From NCBI GenBank assembly GCA_023428515.1, contig JAEYXI010000498.1, forward strand, positions 1 through 6,417: a stretch of 6,417 nt of DNA. Direction: 5' to 3'. Position 1 is the first letter of the stretch; each line of letters begins with the position of its first letter. The translations under genes and the position numbers were made by a program. This document shows, piece by piece, positions 1-5,843 of the stretch. The DNA comes from Pseudomonadota bacterium. GTDB taxonomy: Bacteria > Pseudomonadota > Alphaproteobacteria > Rhizobiales > Rhizobiaceae. Below the pieces are notes generated by a model. It did no database searches. It was given only the letters and a program-made list of their open reading frames with translations, and was not told where the DNA came from.

Positions 1-162
1 TCCCTGCCACGGAGGGAGAAGTCGGGAAGCGGGCACGGGGCCTGGCCTCTCAAATATTATACGTGGCCGGTTTCCCGTGCCCCGCCGGCGTTCTTGCCCT
101 ACCTGAGGGGGCGACGGCATTCGCGACGCAGCCTCGGTCAGGGCCCGGTCCTTGCGGCTCAT
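1..162 (-). CDS. Possible 5' end of an unknown leftward gene, cut by the window edge
   Basis: On the minus strand an open frame begins at ATG 162-160, preceded in frame by GTG and TTG, and stays open for 54 codons to base 1. Its first residues are MSRKDRALTEAASRMPS. The first 20 or so codons have the high third-position GC expected of this genome, but later codons do not, and the later part overlaps the strong hairpin at 31-82, which is more typical of non-coding DNA. A GGAGG stands upstream, 15 bases from the ATG, 12 from the GTG and 9 from the TTG, so the start is ambiguous. I recognise no family. It could be the beginning of a real gene, a decayed remnant, or chance. Confidence 0.2.
   Translation of the reverse strand, partial: MSRKDRALTEAASRMPSPPQVGQERRRGTGNRPRIIFERPGPVPASRLLPPWQG
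31..82. repeat. Strong imperfect palindrome (hairpin)
   Basis: The arm GGGCACGGG (31-39) is perfectly complementary to CCCGTGCCC (74-82). After a small internal loop (40-41 against 71-73) a second stem pairs CTGGCC (42-47) with GGCCGG (65-70), with one G-T pair. The loop is 17 AT-rich bases (48-64) and holds TATAAT on the minus strand. No T-run follows on either strand, so it is not an ordinary intrinsic terminator. Rhizobial genomes carry families of intergenic palindromic elements and this may be one, but only one copy is visible here. Confidence 0.55.
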
Positions 163-169
163 CACCAAA

Positions 170-188
170 GCACGCCACCTCCGCGTGC
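170..188. other. Small hairpin with CACCTCC / GGAGGTG loop
   Basis: GCACGC (170-175) pairs with GCGTGC (183-188) around a 7-base loop. On the plus strand the loop reads CACCTCC, an anti-Shine-Dalgarno-like sequence. On the minus strand it reads GGAGGTG, which would be the Shine-Dalgarno of the doubtful leftward gene. The stem is short and could be chance in GC-rich DNA. Confidence 0.3.
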
Positions 189-282
189 CGAACCGGCGCC
201 GTCCCCTCCACGCTCATCCGGTTCATGACCCGTGTTCCCGCGAGGGCGATGGGCAAAGTATCGCTCAGAGCAAAGGGGTGTG

Positions 283-311
283 AATAAACAGGCCTAAAAT
301 TTCTATTGCAA
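283..311 (-). promoter_or_regulatory. Weak candidate leftward promoter in AT-rich patch
   Basis: On the minus strand TTGCAA (311-306) is followed after 17 bases by TTTATT (288-283). The match to the alphaproteobacterial housekeeping consensus (TTGAC about 17 bases before a TATA-like box) is moderate. The patch is clearly more AT-rich than its surroundings, so some promoter function for either neighbour is plausible, but no element can be fixed from one sequence. Confidence 0.18.
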
Positions 312-465
312 TCGAGAAAAATCAATGGGTTGAGCGGAAACTCTTTCCACCCGTTGGGAGGCAAGGAGGGGTCGACGCCTTCCCGTTACAGCCAGAGCCC
401 GGCGCGTCATTGCCTCGTTACCAGGCTCGGCGAGTTTGCGTGCGAACTGTTGAGGAGACCACGAG

Positions 466-942
466 ATGAATCGCCTGTTTGCCGCCGCCAGCCTGCTGGC
501 CCTATCCGTCGCCAACGCCGCCGCTGACGGTGTGTCCGTCGAGGAGGGGCAGCGCGTCGCGATCGTCGGCGGCTGTCACGACTGCCACACCGACGGCTAT
601 GCCGTCAGCGGCGGGCAGGTCGACCAGGAGAATGCGTTGCGCGGCAGCGCGGTCGGCTTCCAGGGACCCTGGGGCACGACCTATCCGGCGAATCTCAGGC
701 TGACGCTCGCCAAGATGAGTGAGGACGAGTTCGTCGGTTATGGGCATGCCGTCAAGACGCGGCCGCCGATGCCGTGGTTCAACATGCATGCCATGAAGGA
801 GGACGAGTTGCGCTCCTTCTACCGTTACGTGAAGTCGCTGGGCGAGCCGGGCATGCCGGCGCCGCAATATGTCGAGCCGGGCGTGCAGCCGATCACGCCC
901 TTCATCTTGTTCGAACCGCAAATGCCGACACGGTCCCAATGA
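466..942 (+). CDS. Periplasmic monoheme class I-type cytochrome c
   Basis: Encodes 158 residues. Residues 1-20 form a Sec signal peptide: a short basic start (MNR), a hydrophobic core (LFAAASLLALSV) and small residues (NAAA) at the likely cleavage site, so the mature protein is about 15 kDa and periplasmic. The haem attachment motif CHDCH is at residues 37-41, with His41 as proximal ligand. Met102 in RPPMPWF is the likeliest distal ligand, with Met107 and Met110 as alternatives. The segment GPWGTTYPANLR (67-78) and the helix DELRSFYRYVKSL (113-125) are typical of small cytochromes c related to electron-accepting subunits of periplasmic dehydrogenases. The start is supported by GAGGAGA at 452-458, seven bases before the ATG. 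It probably carries electrons to a terminal oxidase, but no dehydrogenase or oxidase gene is adjacent, so the partner is unknown. It converges on rne across a shared terminator. Confidence 0.9.
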   Translation: MNRLFAAASLLALSVANAAADGVSVEEGQRVAIVGGCHDCHTDGYAVSGGQVDQENALRGSAVGFQGPWGTTYPANLRLTLAKMSEDEFVGYGHAVKTRPPMPWFNMHAMKEDELRSFYRYVKSLGEPGMPAPQYVEPGVQPITPFILFEPQMPTRSQ

Positions 943-977
943 AGGGGCGCAGCGAGCGGGGCGTAGTGATCCCACGC

Positions 978-1004
978 AAAAAGGCCGGGTTTCCCCGGCC
1001 TTTT
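978..1004. terminator. Bidirectional intrinsic terminator between cytochrome c and rne
   Basis: GGCCGGG (983-989) pairs with CCCGGCC (994-1000) around a TTTC loop. The stem is flanked by AAAAA (978-982) on the left and TTTT (1001-1004) on the right, so a U-run follows the hairpin in either direction. It sits 35 bases after the cytochrome stop codon and 26 bases beyond the rne stop codon, and so can end both convergent transcripts. Confidence 0.9.
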
Positions 1005-1030
1005 GTTCAGATGCCAAGCTCTGAAAGCTC

Positions 1031-3967
1031 TTAGAAGAAGCTCTTTCTCTGCCACCAGCCGCTGCGCTTCGGCTGGTCAGGGGCAGGCTCCGCCTGGCCT
1101 TCCGCTGGCGTGGAGGAGACGACGGCCACGGCAGGCTCGCTGCTTGCCGCCTTGCGGCGCGAGGGCTTTTCCTCTGCAGGCTTTTCGGTAACCGCTTCAG
1201 CAGCTTCGGTCTGGATGGCCTCAGGCTGAGGCGCCTCGGTTTCAGCGGCCGCAACCGGCTCGACGGCAGGCTCCGAAGCCGCCTCGGCCACAGCTTTCTT
1301 CGCCCTCGACGCACGGCGCGGCTTCTTCGGCGGCTCGGGAGCAGCCTCGGGCTCCTCCGCGACTTCCTCCGTTGCGCTGGCCTCGACGATCTCTTCGGCC
1401 AGGACCTCGGCCGGCGCGACGGGTTCGTCGTCGGCCTGGTCGCCGGCTTCCGCCTGGGCATCTTCGTCGCGGCGATTGCGCTTGCCGCCGCGCTTGCCGC
1501 GCCGGCGCTTCTTGGCCTGGCCGTCTTCCGCTGCCTCGGCAGCGGCTTCTGCTACGACCTCTTCGGTTGCCTCGGCGTCTGCCTCTACCTGGACCTCAAG
1601 GTCGCTCTCGCTTGCCGCGAACTCGGCCTCGGGCGTGGTTTCCGAATGCTCGTCCGACGCATCTTCGCGCGGCGCTCCATTGTGGTCGTGATCACGGTCG
1701 CGACCGCCGCGGCGCCGCCGCCGCCGGCGACGCTTGCGGTGGCCTTCCTCGCCTTCGGCATGACGCTGCTGTTGCTGCGGGCGCTGCTCAGCTTCGACCT
1801 CCTCGGTCTCCTCCTCGATGACGATGTCGTCCTCTTCCTCTTCAACCGGCGGCGGCGCGAGGAACTGCTGCTCCTGGAAGCCGACAGGCTTCTCGGCCAC
1901 CGCGCCGCGCAGGATGGAGTAGTGCTGGGCGCCGACCGTCTCGTCGACCTCGATGGTGATCGTCAGGCCGAAGCGCGCCTCAAGCTCGTGAAGCGTGCTG
2001 CGCTTGTGGTTGAGCACGTAGAGCGCGGTCGAGGCCGGCGTCTTGACGACGATGTGGTGGCGCGAATCCTTGAGCAGGAACTCCTCGATGGCGCGAACCA
2101 CCAGAAGCGCAACGGAGGAATCGGAACGCACATGGCCGGTGCCGCCGCAATGCGGGCAGGGCTTCATGGTCGATTCCAGCACGCTGGCGCGGATGCGCTG
2201 GCGGCTCATCTCCATCAGGCCGAAATGCGAGATGCGGCCGAGCTGGATGCGCGCGCGGTCGTTCTTCAGATGGTCCTTGAGGCGCTTCTCGACCGCACGG
2301 TTGTTGCGGTTCTCCTCCATGTCGATGAAGTCGATGACGATGAGGCCGGCAAGGTCGCGCAGGCGAAGCTGTCGCGCGACTTCCTCGGCGGCTTCGAGAT
2401 TGGTGTGGAGCGCCGTTTCCTCGATCGAATGCTCCTTGGTGGAGCGTCCCGAGTTGACGTCGATCGAGACCAGCGCCTCGGTCTGGTTGATGATGATGTA
2501 GCCGCCGGACTTCAGCGTCACCTGCGGCTGCAGCATGCGGTCGAGCTGCGCCTCGACGCCCGAGCGGGCGAAGATCGGCGTCGTCTCGCGATAGGGCTGC
2601 ACCACCTTGGCGTGAGACGGCATCAGCATCCGCATGAAGTCCTTGGCTTCGCGGTAGCCTTCGTCGCCGGATACGAGAATTTCGTCGATGTCCTTGTTGT
2701 AGAGGTCGCGCACCGAGCGCTTGATCAGCGATCCTTCCTCGTAGACGAGGGCAGGGGCGGTCGACTGCAGCGTCAGGCTGCGGACGTTTTCCCAGAGCCG
2801 CATCAGATATTCGTAGTCGCGCTTGATCTCGGCCTTGGTGCGGCTCTCGCCGGCGGTGCGCAGGATGACGCCCATGCCCTGCGGCACTTCGAGGTCGGCG
2901 ACGACCTCTTTAAGGCGCTTGCGGTCCTGCGCGTTGGTGATCTTGCGCGAGATGCCGCCGCCGCGCGCGGTGTTGGGCATCAGGACGGAGTAGCGGCCGG
3001 CGAGCGAGAGGTAGGTGGTCAGCGCCGCGCCCTTGTTGCCACGCTCTTCCTTGACGACCTGCACGAGCAGGATCTGGCGGCGCTTGATGACTTCCTGGAT
3101 CTTGTAGTGGCGGCGCGGCGGCTTGCGGCGGTTGCGCACTTCCTCCAGCGCATCCTCGGCGCCGACCGATTCGACCTCGTGATGATCGTCGTCGTGATGG
3201 GCCTGGTGCACTTCCTCGACGGCGCCGTTGCCGTCGGTTTCGGCCGGTTCGGGCAGCTTTTCAGTGACGGTATCGAGTTCGACCTCGGCCGCGATGGAGG
3301 TCGGGCCGCCCTTGGAATTCTCCTCTTCGGAGGAGGTGTCTTCCGCAGCAGGCTCCTCGCCTGAAACGGATTCCTCCTCCGTCTTCGCTTCCTCGGAGGC
3401 TTCAACTTGTTCCGGGGCGGGCGTTTCTTCGGCTGTGGCGGTCGTTGCCTCGTCGGCGTCCGACCCGGCCTCGGCGGCGCTGTCGTCTGCCGTGGCTTCG
3501 GCCGCCGCCTCGGTGGTTTCGGCGGGCTGGTCCTCCGTCGGACCGGCGAAAGGCTCTTGGGCTTCCGTGCCTTCCGCGGCCTTCAGGGCGTCGTCGCCGC
3601 GGTCGCGGCTCCTGCCGCCGCGCCGGCGCCGGCGATTGCCGCGTCCGCGCTCCTCGCCGTCCTCATCCTCGTCTTCGGCTTCCTCCGCCTCGGCGCGCAG
3701 CAGCGCCTGACGGTCGGCGACCGGGATCTGGTAGTAGTCGGGATGGATTTCGCTGAAGGCGAGGAAGCCGTGACGGTTCCCGCCATATTCGACGAAGGCA
3801 GCTTGAAGGGAAGGCTCTACGCGGGTGACCCGCGCCAGATAGATGTTTCCTTTGAGCTGCTTCTTGTCCTGCGATTCGAAATCGAATTCTTCAATGCGGT
3901 TACCGCGAACGACGACAACCCGCGTTTCCTCCGGGTGGGAGGCATCTATAAGCATCTTGTTGGGCAT
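1031..3967 (-). CDS. rne: Ribonuclease E, RNA degradosome endonuclease and scaffold
   Basis: Encodes 978 residues of RNase E, the single-strand endonuclease that starts mRNA decay and processes rRNA and tRNA precursors. An S1 RNA-binding domain occupies about residues 36-330, but is interrupted by an acidic low-complexity insert at about 91-286. The RNase H-like and 5'-sensor regions follow. The DNase I-like catalytic part carries the Mg2+ ligands Asp503 (SIDVNS) and Asp546 (IVIDFID). The Zn-link is CPHC at 604-607. A small domain extends to about 690. The tail from about 700 is disordered and Ala/Glu-rich, with arginine-rich patches at 743-758 and 819-833, and ends RSGWWQRKSFF, matching the GWW motif that docks PNPase in alphaproteobacteria. 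Spacing between Asp503, Asp546 and Cys604 equals that in E. coli (303, 346, 404), so the N-terminal half is about 200 residues longer. ATG 3967 is preceded by GGAGGG 10 bases upstream, which can be sequestered in a hairpin. Long open frames in other frames here are GC-driven shadows. Confidence 0.98.
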   Translation of the reverse strand: MPNKMLIDASHPEETRVVVVRGNRIEEFDFESQDKKQLKGNIYLARVTRVEPSLQAAFVEYGGNRHGFLAFSEIHPDYYQIPVADRQALLRAEAEEAEDEDEDGEERGRGNRRRRRGGRSRDRGDDALKAAEGTEAQEPFAGPTEDQPAETTEAAAEATADDSAAEAGSDADEATTATAEETPAPEQVEASEEAKTEEESVSGEEPAAEDTSSEEENSKGGPTSIAAEVELDTVTEKLPEPAETDGNGAVEEVHQAHHDDDHHEVESVGAEDALEEVRNRRKPPRRHYKIQEVIKRRQILLVQVVKEERGNKGAALTTYLSLAGRYSVLMPNTARGGGISRKITNAQDRKRLKEVVADLEVPQGMGVILRTAGESRTKAEIKRDYEYLMRLWENVRSLTLQSTAPALVYEEGSLIKRSVRDLYNKDIDEILVSGDEGYREAKDFMRMLMPSHAKVVQPYRETTPIFARSGVEAQLDRMLQPQVTLKSGGYIIINQTEALVSIDVNSGRSTKEHSIEETALHTNLEAAEEVARQLRLRDLAGLIVIDFIDMEENRNNRAVEKRLKDHLKNDRARIQLGRISHFGLMEMSRQRIRASVLESTMKPCPHCGGTGHVRSDSSVALLVVRAIEEFLLKDSRHHIVVKTPASTALYVLNHKRSTLHELEARFGLTITIEVDETVGAQHYSILRGAVAEKPVGFQEQQFLAPPPVEEEEDDIVIEEETEEVEAEQRPQQQQRHAEGEEGHRKRRRRRRRRGGRDRDHDHNGAPREDASDEHSETTPEAEFAASESDLEVQVEADAEATEEVVAEAAAEAAEDGQAKKRRRGKRGGKRNRRDEDAQAEAGDQADDEPVAPAEVLAEEIVEASATEEVAEEPEAAPEPPKKPRRASRAKKAVAEAASEPAVEPVAAAETEAPQPEAIQTEAAEAVTEKPAEEKPSRRKAASSEPAVAVVSSTPAEGQAEPAPDQPKRSGWWQRKSFF

Positions 3968-3976
3968 TTAATCTTT

Positions 3977-4010
3977 TCCCTCCGGCAGCCGCCGACCGCA
4001 GCGGGAGGGA
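3977..4010 (-). promoter_or_regulatory. rne leader hairpin sequestering its Shine-Dalgarno sequence
   Basis: Read on the minus strand, TCCCTCC (4010-4004) pairs with GGAGGGA (3983-3977). The stem extends past one mismatch by GC with GC (4002-4001 with 3986-3985) and has a 14-base loop. The paired GGAGGG is the only good ribosome binding site for rne, ending 10 bases before its ATG. The complementarity is directly visible. A role in translational control is inferred, helped by the known autoregulation of E. coli rne through its structured 5' leader; that leader is a different sequence. Confidence 0.4.
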
Positions 4011-4420
4011 GAAACTCCGCCGCCGAGCGCCTGTTGGGATGCCGGAAATTGCGTCCGCCAGAGGTTGGCCATGGGCGTGGCGAAGCGTCATGGCGGTGCC
4101 GCCCGCTGCCGAATTGGCGCGGTGTGTCGCGGACCTTTCCATTGTTGCGCTTGCCATTCCTTGCCTTGCGGAACCCTTTGAACCTAAGCCCGGAGAATGC
4201 CGGACCAGCTGATTTGCTCGCGAAGAGCCGGCGCGGATCCTTCGTTCTCCGGCCGTATTGCTTGCGGCAGGGGCTCCGCGCCACGGGAGCGCCCTGACGA
4301 AATCCACAGGGACCATCCATGCCGCCATCGCTGATTGCGATTGGAGCCGCTTACGCCGCCTTGAATAAGCCTTTGGGAGTGGCGGCGGAGGGGTCCGGGC
4401 ATTGCGGTGATCCGGTATCG

Positions 4421-4459
4421 CTTTTATGATTTGACGCAGTTTTAGGCAACCCCGATTTG
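4421..4459. promoter_or_regulatory. Candidate promoter block between rne and the amidase
   Basis: On the plus strand TTGACG (4431-4436) matches the alphaproteobacterial -35 well, but the sequence 17 bases on (GATTTG, 4454-4459) is a poor -10. On the minus strand TTGCCT (4447-4442) is followed after 15-16 bases by CATAAA/ATAAAA (about 4426-4421), a possible rne promoter that would give a leader of more than 400 bases. Neither is strong. Confidence 0.2.
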
Positions 4460-4507
4460 TGCTGCCGGCAAACTCGCTTCCGCTGCGGCAACGCCTGGAA
4501 AGGCTTG

Positions 4508-4537
4508 GTTAACCTTATCTGGATACCACTCGTTAAC
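4508..4537 (+). promoter_or_regulatory. Paired GTTAAC sites upstream of the amidase, CtrA-like
   Basis: Two GTTAAC hexamers (4508-4513 and 4532-4537) stand 24 bp apart, about 70-100 bp before the amidase start. Each extends to TTAAC followed by CTTA or AGTA, resembling a CtrA half-site (TTAACCAT). The 24 bp spacing does not fit the canonical TTAA-N7-TTAA full site. TATATA follows at 4540-4545 and could form part of a promoter. In GC-rich DNA two such hexamers so close together are uncommon, but the assignment to CtrA is a guess. Confidence 0.22.
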
Positions 4538-4590
4538 AGTATATACAGCCTATCCAGCCGCCGGATGGGCGCCCCGAAGCAGCAGTATCT

Positions 4591-4610
4591 GAGGCAGGGA
4601 ACTGGTGATG
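4591..4610 (+). promoter_or_regulatory. Ribosome binding site and tandem GTG-ATG start of the amidase
   Basis: GAGGCAGGGA (4591-4600) precedes a GTG (4605) directly followed in frame by ATG (4608). AGGGA lies 7 bases before the ATG and 4 before the GTG, so the ATG has the better spacing and was chosen. The difference is one residue and does not affect the signal peptide. Confidence 0.6.
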
Positions 4611-5843
4611 AGTCGTAGAGCCGACAGGCAGGAAAGCGGTTTCGGCGCGGTCGCCTCGGCGATTTTCCTGTTTTTCGGCCTCGTCTGCGCGGCACTCCTT
4701 TCTTCGCCGGCATCCGCGCTCGAAGCGCACGACTACAAGATGGCCGGCGACGCGACGCATATGCGCGTCGTCATAAACTTCGACCAGGAGCCGGAGCCGA
4801 GATGGTTCCTGCTGCGCTCCCCCTACCGGCTGGTGATCGACCTGCCGAAGACGTCTTTCGCGATCGATCCCAAGGAGCTGAAGGCGAGGGGGCTGATCAA
4901 GAATGTCCGCTACGGGCACATCAACGACAAGACATCCCGCCTGATCATCGAGGCCAAGGGTCCGTTCGCCCTCGACAAGGTCGACATAGTGCAGAACGAG
5001 GATTCGGACGGATATCGCCTGATGGCCGATATCTCGTCGGCCTCGCAGCAAGCCTTCGACGAGGCGCTGGCCGAGCAGGCGCAGACGACCGGCTCGACCG
5101 AGACGACACCAAAGAGCGAGCGCCTGGGGCTCAGAACCGGTCGCGCCGGCCAGCGCTTCACCATCGTGATCGATCCCGGCCACGGCGGCATAGACGGCGG
5201 CGCGAACGGACTGAGCGGCACCGTCGAGAAGGACATCACACTGACCTTCGCCAAGGAATTGCGCGACAAGCTGCGCGCCGACGGCCGCTACAACGTCTTC
5301 ATGACCCGCGAGAAGGACGAATTCCTGCGCCTCGACGACCGCGTGAGGATCGCCCGGGAGCACGAAGCCGATCTCTTCATCTCCATCCACGCCGACACGA
5401 TCAGGCTGAAGGGCATACGCGGCGCGACCGTCTACACGGTTTCGGAAAAGGCGTCGGATGCGGAAGCGCAGGCGCTGGCCGACCGCGAAAACCTTTCCGA
5501 CCAACTCGCTGGCATCGAGATCGAGGAGGAGAACCACGAGGTTGCCGACATCCTCGTCGACCTCATCAAACGGGAGACGCACAGTTTCTCGATGCGCTTC
5601 GCGCGCTCGCTGGTCGGTGAACTGTCGACGACGGTCGGGCTGATCAACAATCCCCACCGTTTCGCCGGATTCAGGGTGCTGAAGGCGCCTGACGTGCCGT
5701 CGGTGCTGCTGGAACTCGGCTACCTGTCCAATGCCAAGGACGAGCAGCAATTGACGAGCGCCGAATGGCGCGGAAAAGCTGCGGCGAGCATCTCCAAGGC
5801 GATCGAGATTTTTGCGACTTCCACGGGAAGCGCGGGCGGCTGA
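4608..5843 (+). CDS. amiC: N-acetylmuramoyl-L-alanine amidase, AmiC/AmiB type
   Basis: Encodes 411 residues of a periplasmic zinc amidase that cleaves the bond between N-acetylmuramic acid and L-alanine in peptidoglycan, mainly for daughter-cell separation. A signal peptide covers about residues 1-37, with hydrophobic core AIFLFFGLVCAALL and cleavage near ASA-LEAHD. An AMIN domain at about 39-145 targets such enzymes to the wall or division site. An acidic, Thr/Ser-rich linker follows to about 180. The Amidase_3 domain spans about 183-404, with zinc ligands His192 (DPGHGG), Glu207 (VEKD) and His261 (SIHAD) and catalytic Glu369 (LLELGYLSN). Residues about 302-338, an acidic segment followed by a helical stretch, match the regulatory insertion whose helix blocks the active site in AmiB/AmiC enzymes until a LytM-type activator binds. 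All catalytic residues are present. Transcribed divergently from rne and 213 bp before mrcA, it pairs a wall hydrolase with a wall synthase. It could equally be named amiB. Confidence 0.95.
   Translation: MSRRADRQESGFGAVASAIFLFFGLVCAALLSSPASALEAHDYKMAGDATHMRVVINFDQEPEPRWFLLRSPYRLVIDLPKTSFAIDPKELKARGLIKNVRYGHINDKTSRLIIEAKGPFALDKVDIVQNEDSDGYRLMADISSASQQAFDEALAEQAQTTGSTETTPKSERLGLRTGRAGQRFTIVIDPGHGGIDGGANGLSGTVEKDITLTFAKELRDKLRADGRYNVFMTREKDEFLRLDDRVRIAREHEADLFISIHADTIRLKGIRGATVYTVSEKASDAEAQALADRENLSDQLAGIEIEEENHEVADILVDLIKRETHSFSMRFARSLVGELSTTVGLINNPHRFAGFRVLKAPDVPSVLLELGYLSNAKDEQQLTSAEWRGKAAASISKAIEIFATSTGSAGG

Larger units (their letters stand above)
1..465. other. Left intergenic region, no confident gene
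   Basis: This 465 bp stretch lies upstream of the cytochrome c gene. Open frames on both strands are short, have no recognisable domains, and show no convincing codon bias over their full length. It contains a strong hairpin at 31-82, a smaller hairpin at 170-188, a GC-rich block to about 270, and an AT-rich patch at about 283-320 that would suit a promoter. It shows no tRNA, no rRNA, and none of the conserved cores I know for tmRNA, RNase P RNA, SRP RNA or the common riboswitches. A leftward gene starting near 162 is possible and is listed separately at low confidence. Confidence 0.6.
3968..4607. other. Divergent rne - amidase intergenic region
   Basis: About 640 bp separate the divergent rne and amidase genes, and both promoters and leaders must lie here. 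The frames seen on the minus strand (for example 4320 to 3946, 4328 to 3900 and 4402 to 4184) have no ribosome binding site or family resemblance and look like chance. Local hairpins include 4270-4294 (GGGGCTCC with GGAGC-CCC and one bulged G) and 4327-4341 (ATCGC with GCGAT). AT-richer blocks at 4421-4460 and 4505-4550 are the likeliest promoter locations. The long rne-side stretch suggests an extended rne 5' leader, as known in E. coli, but the transcription start cannot be placed. Confidence 0.6.

Noticed and set aside
1..45. GCCAC followed by GGGAAG, reminiscent of the 3' half of a cobalamin riboswitch.
   Set aside because: The full GCCACTG box, the surrounding stems and the downstream motif do not fit, and the cytochrome gene is not a usual cobalamin-controlled target.
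218..234. Imperfect palindrome centred on TCATGA (CGG-T-TCATGA-C-CCG) as an operator.
   Set aside because: The inner and outer halves are separated by mismatches and it is far from any confident start; likely chance.
502..1461. A 319-codon Arg/Ser/Pro-rich open frame on the minus strand crossing the terminator into rne and the cytochrome.
   Set aside because: It is out of frame with rne over the Ala/Glu-rich tail, runs across a strong terminator and antisense to the cytochrome, and has low-complexity composition.
1646..3364. A 572-codon open frame on the plus strand, antisense to rne.
   Set aside because: It lies wholly within rne, whose product is unmistakable. The translation is Val/Leu/Asp/Arg-rich with no domain, as expected when GC-biased codons are read on the opposite strand. 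No ribosome binding site or family match.
3946..4320. A 124-codon minus-strand frame in the rne leader that ends 22 bases inside rne, suggesting an upstream ORF coupled to rne.
   Set aside because: No Shine-Dalgarno before its ATG, low-complexity basic translation, no known family. An overlapping frame of similar length exists beside it, which points to chance in GC-rich DNA.
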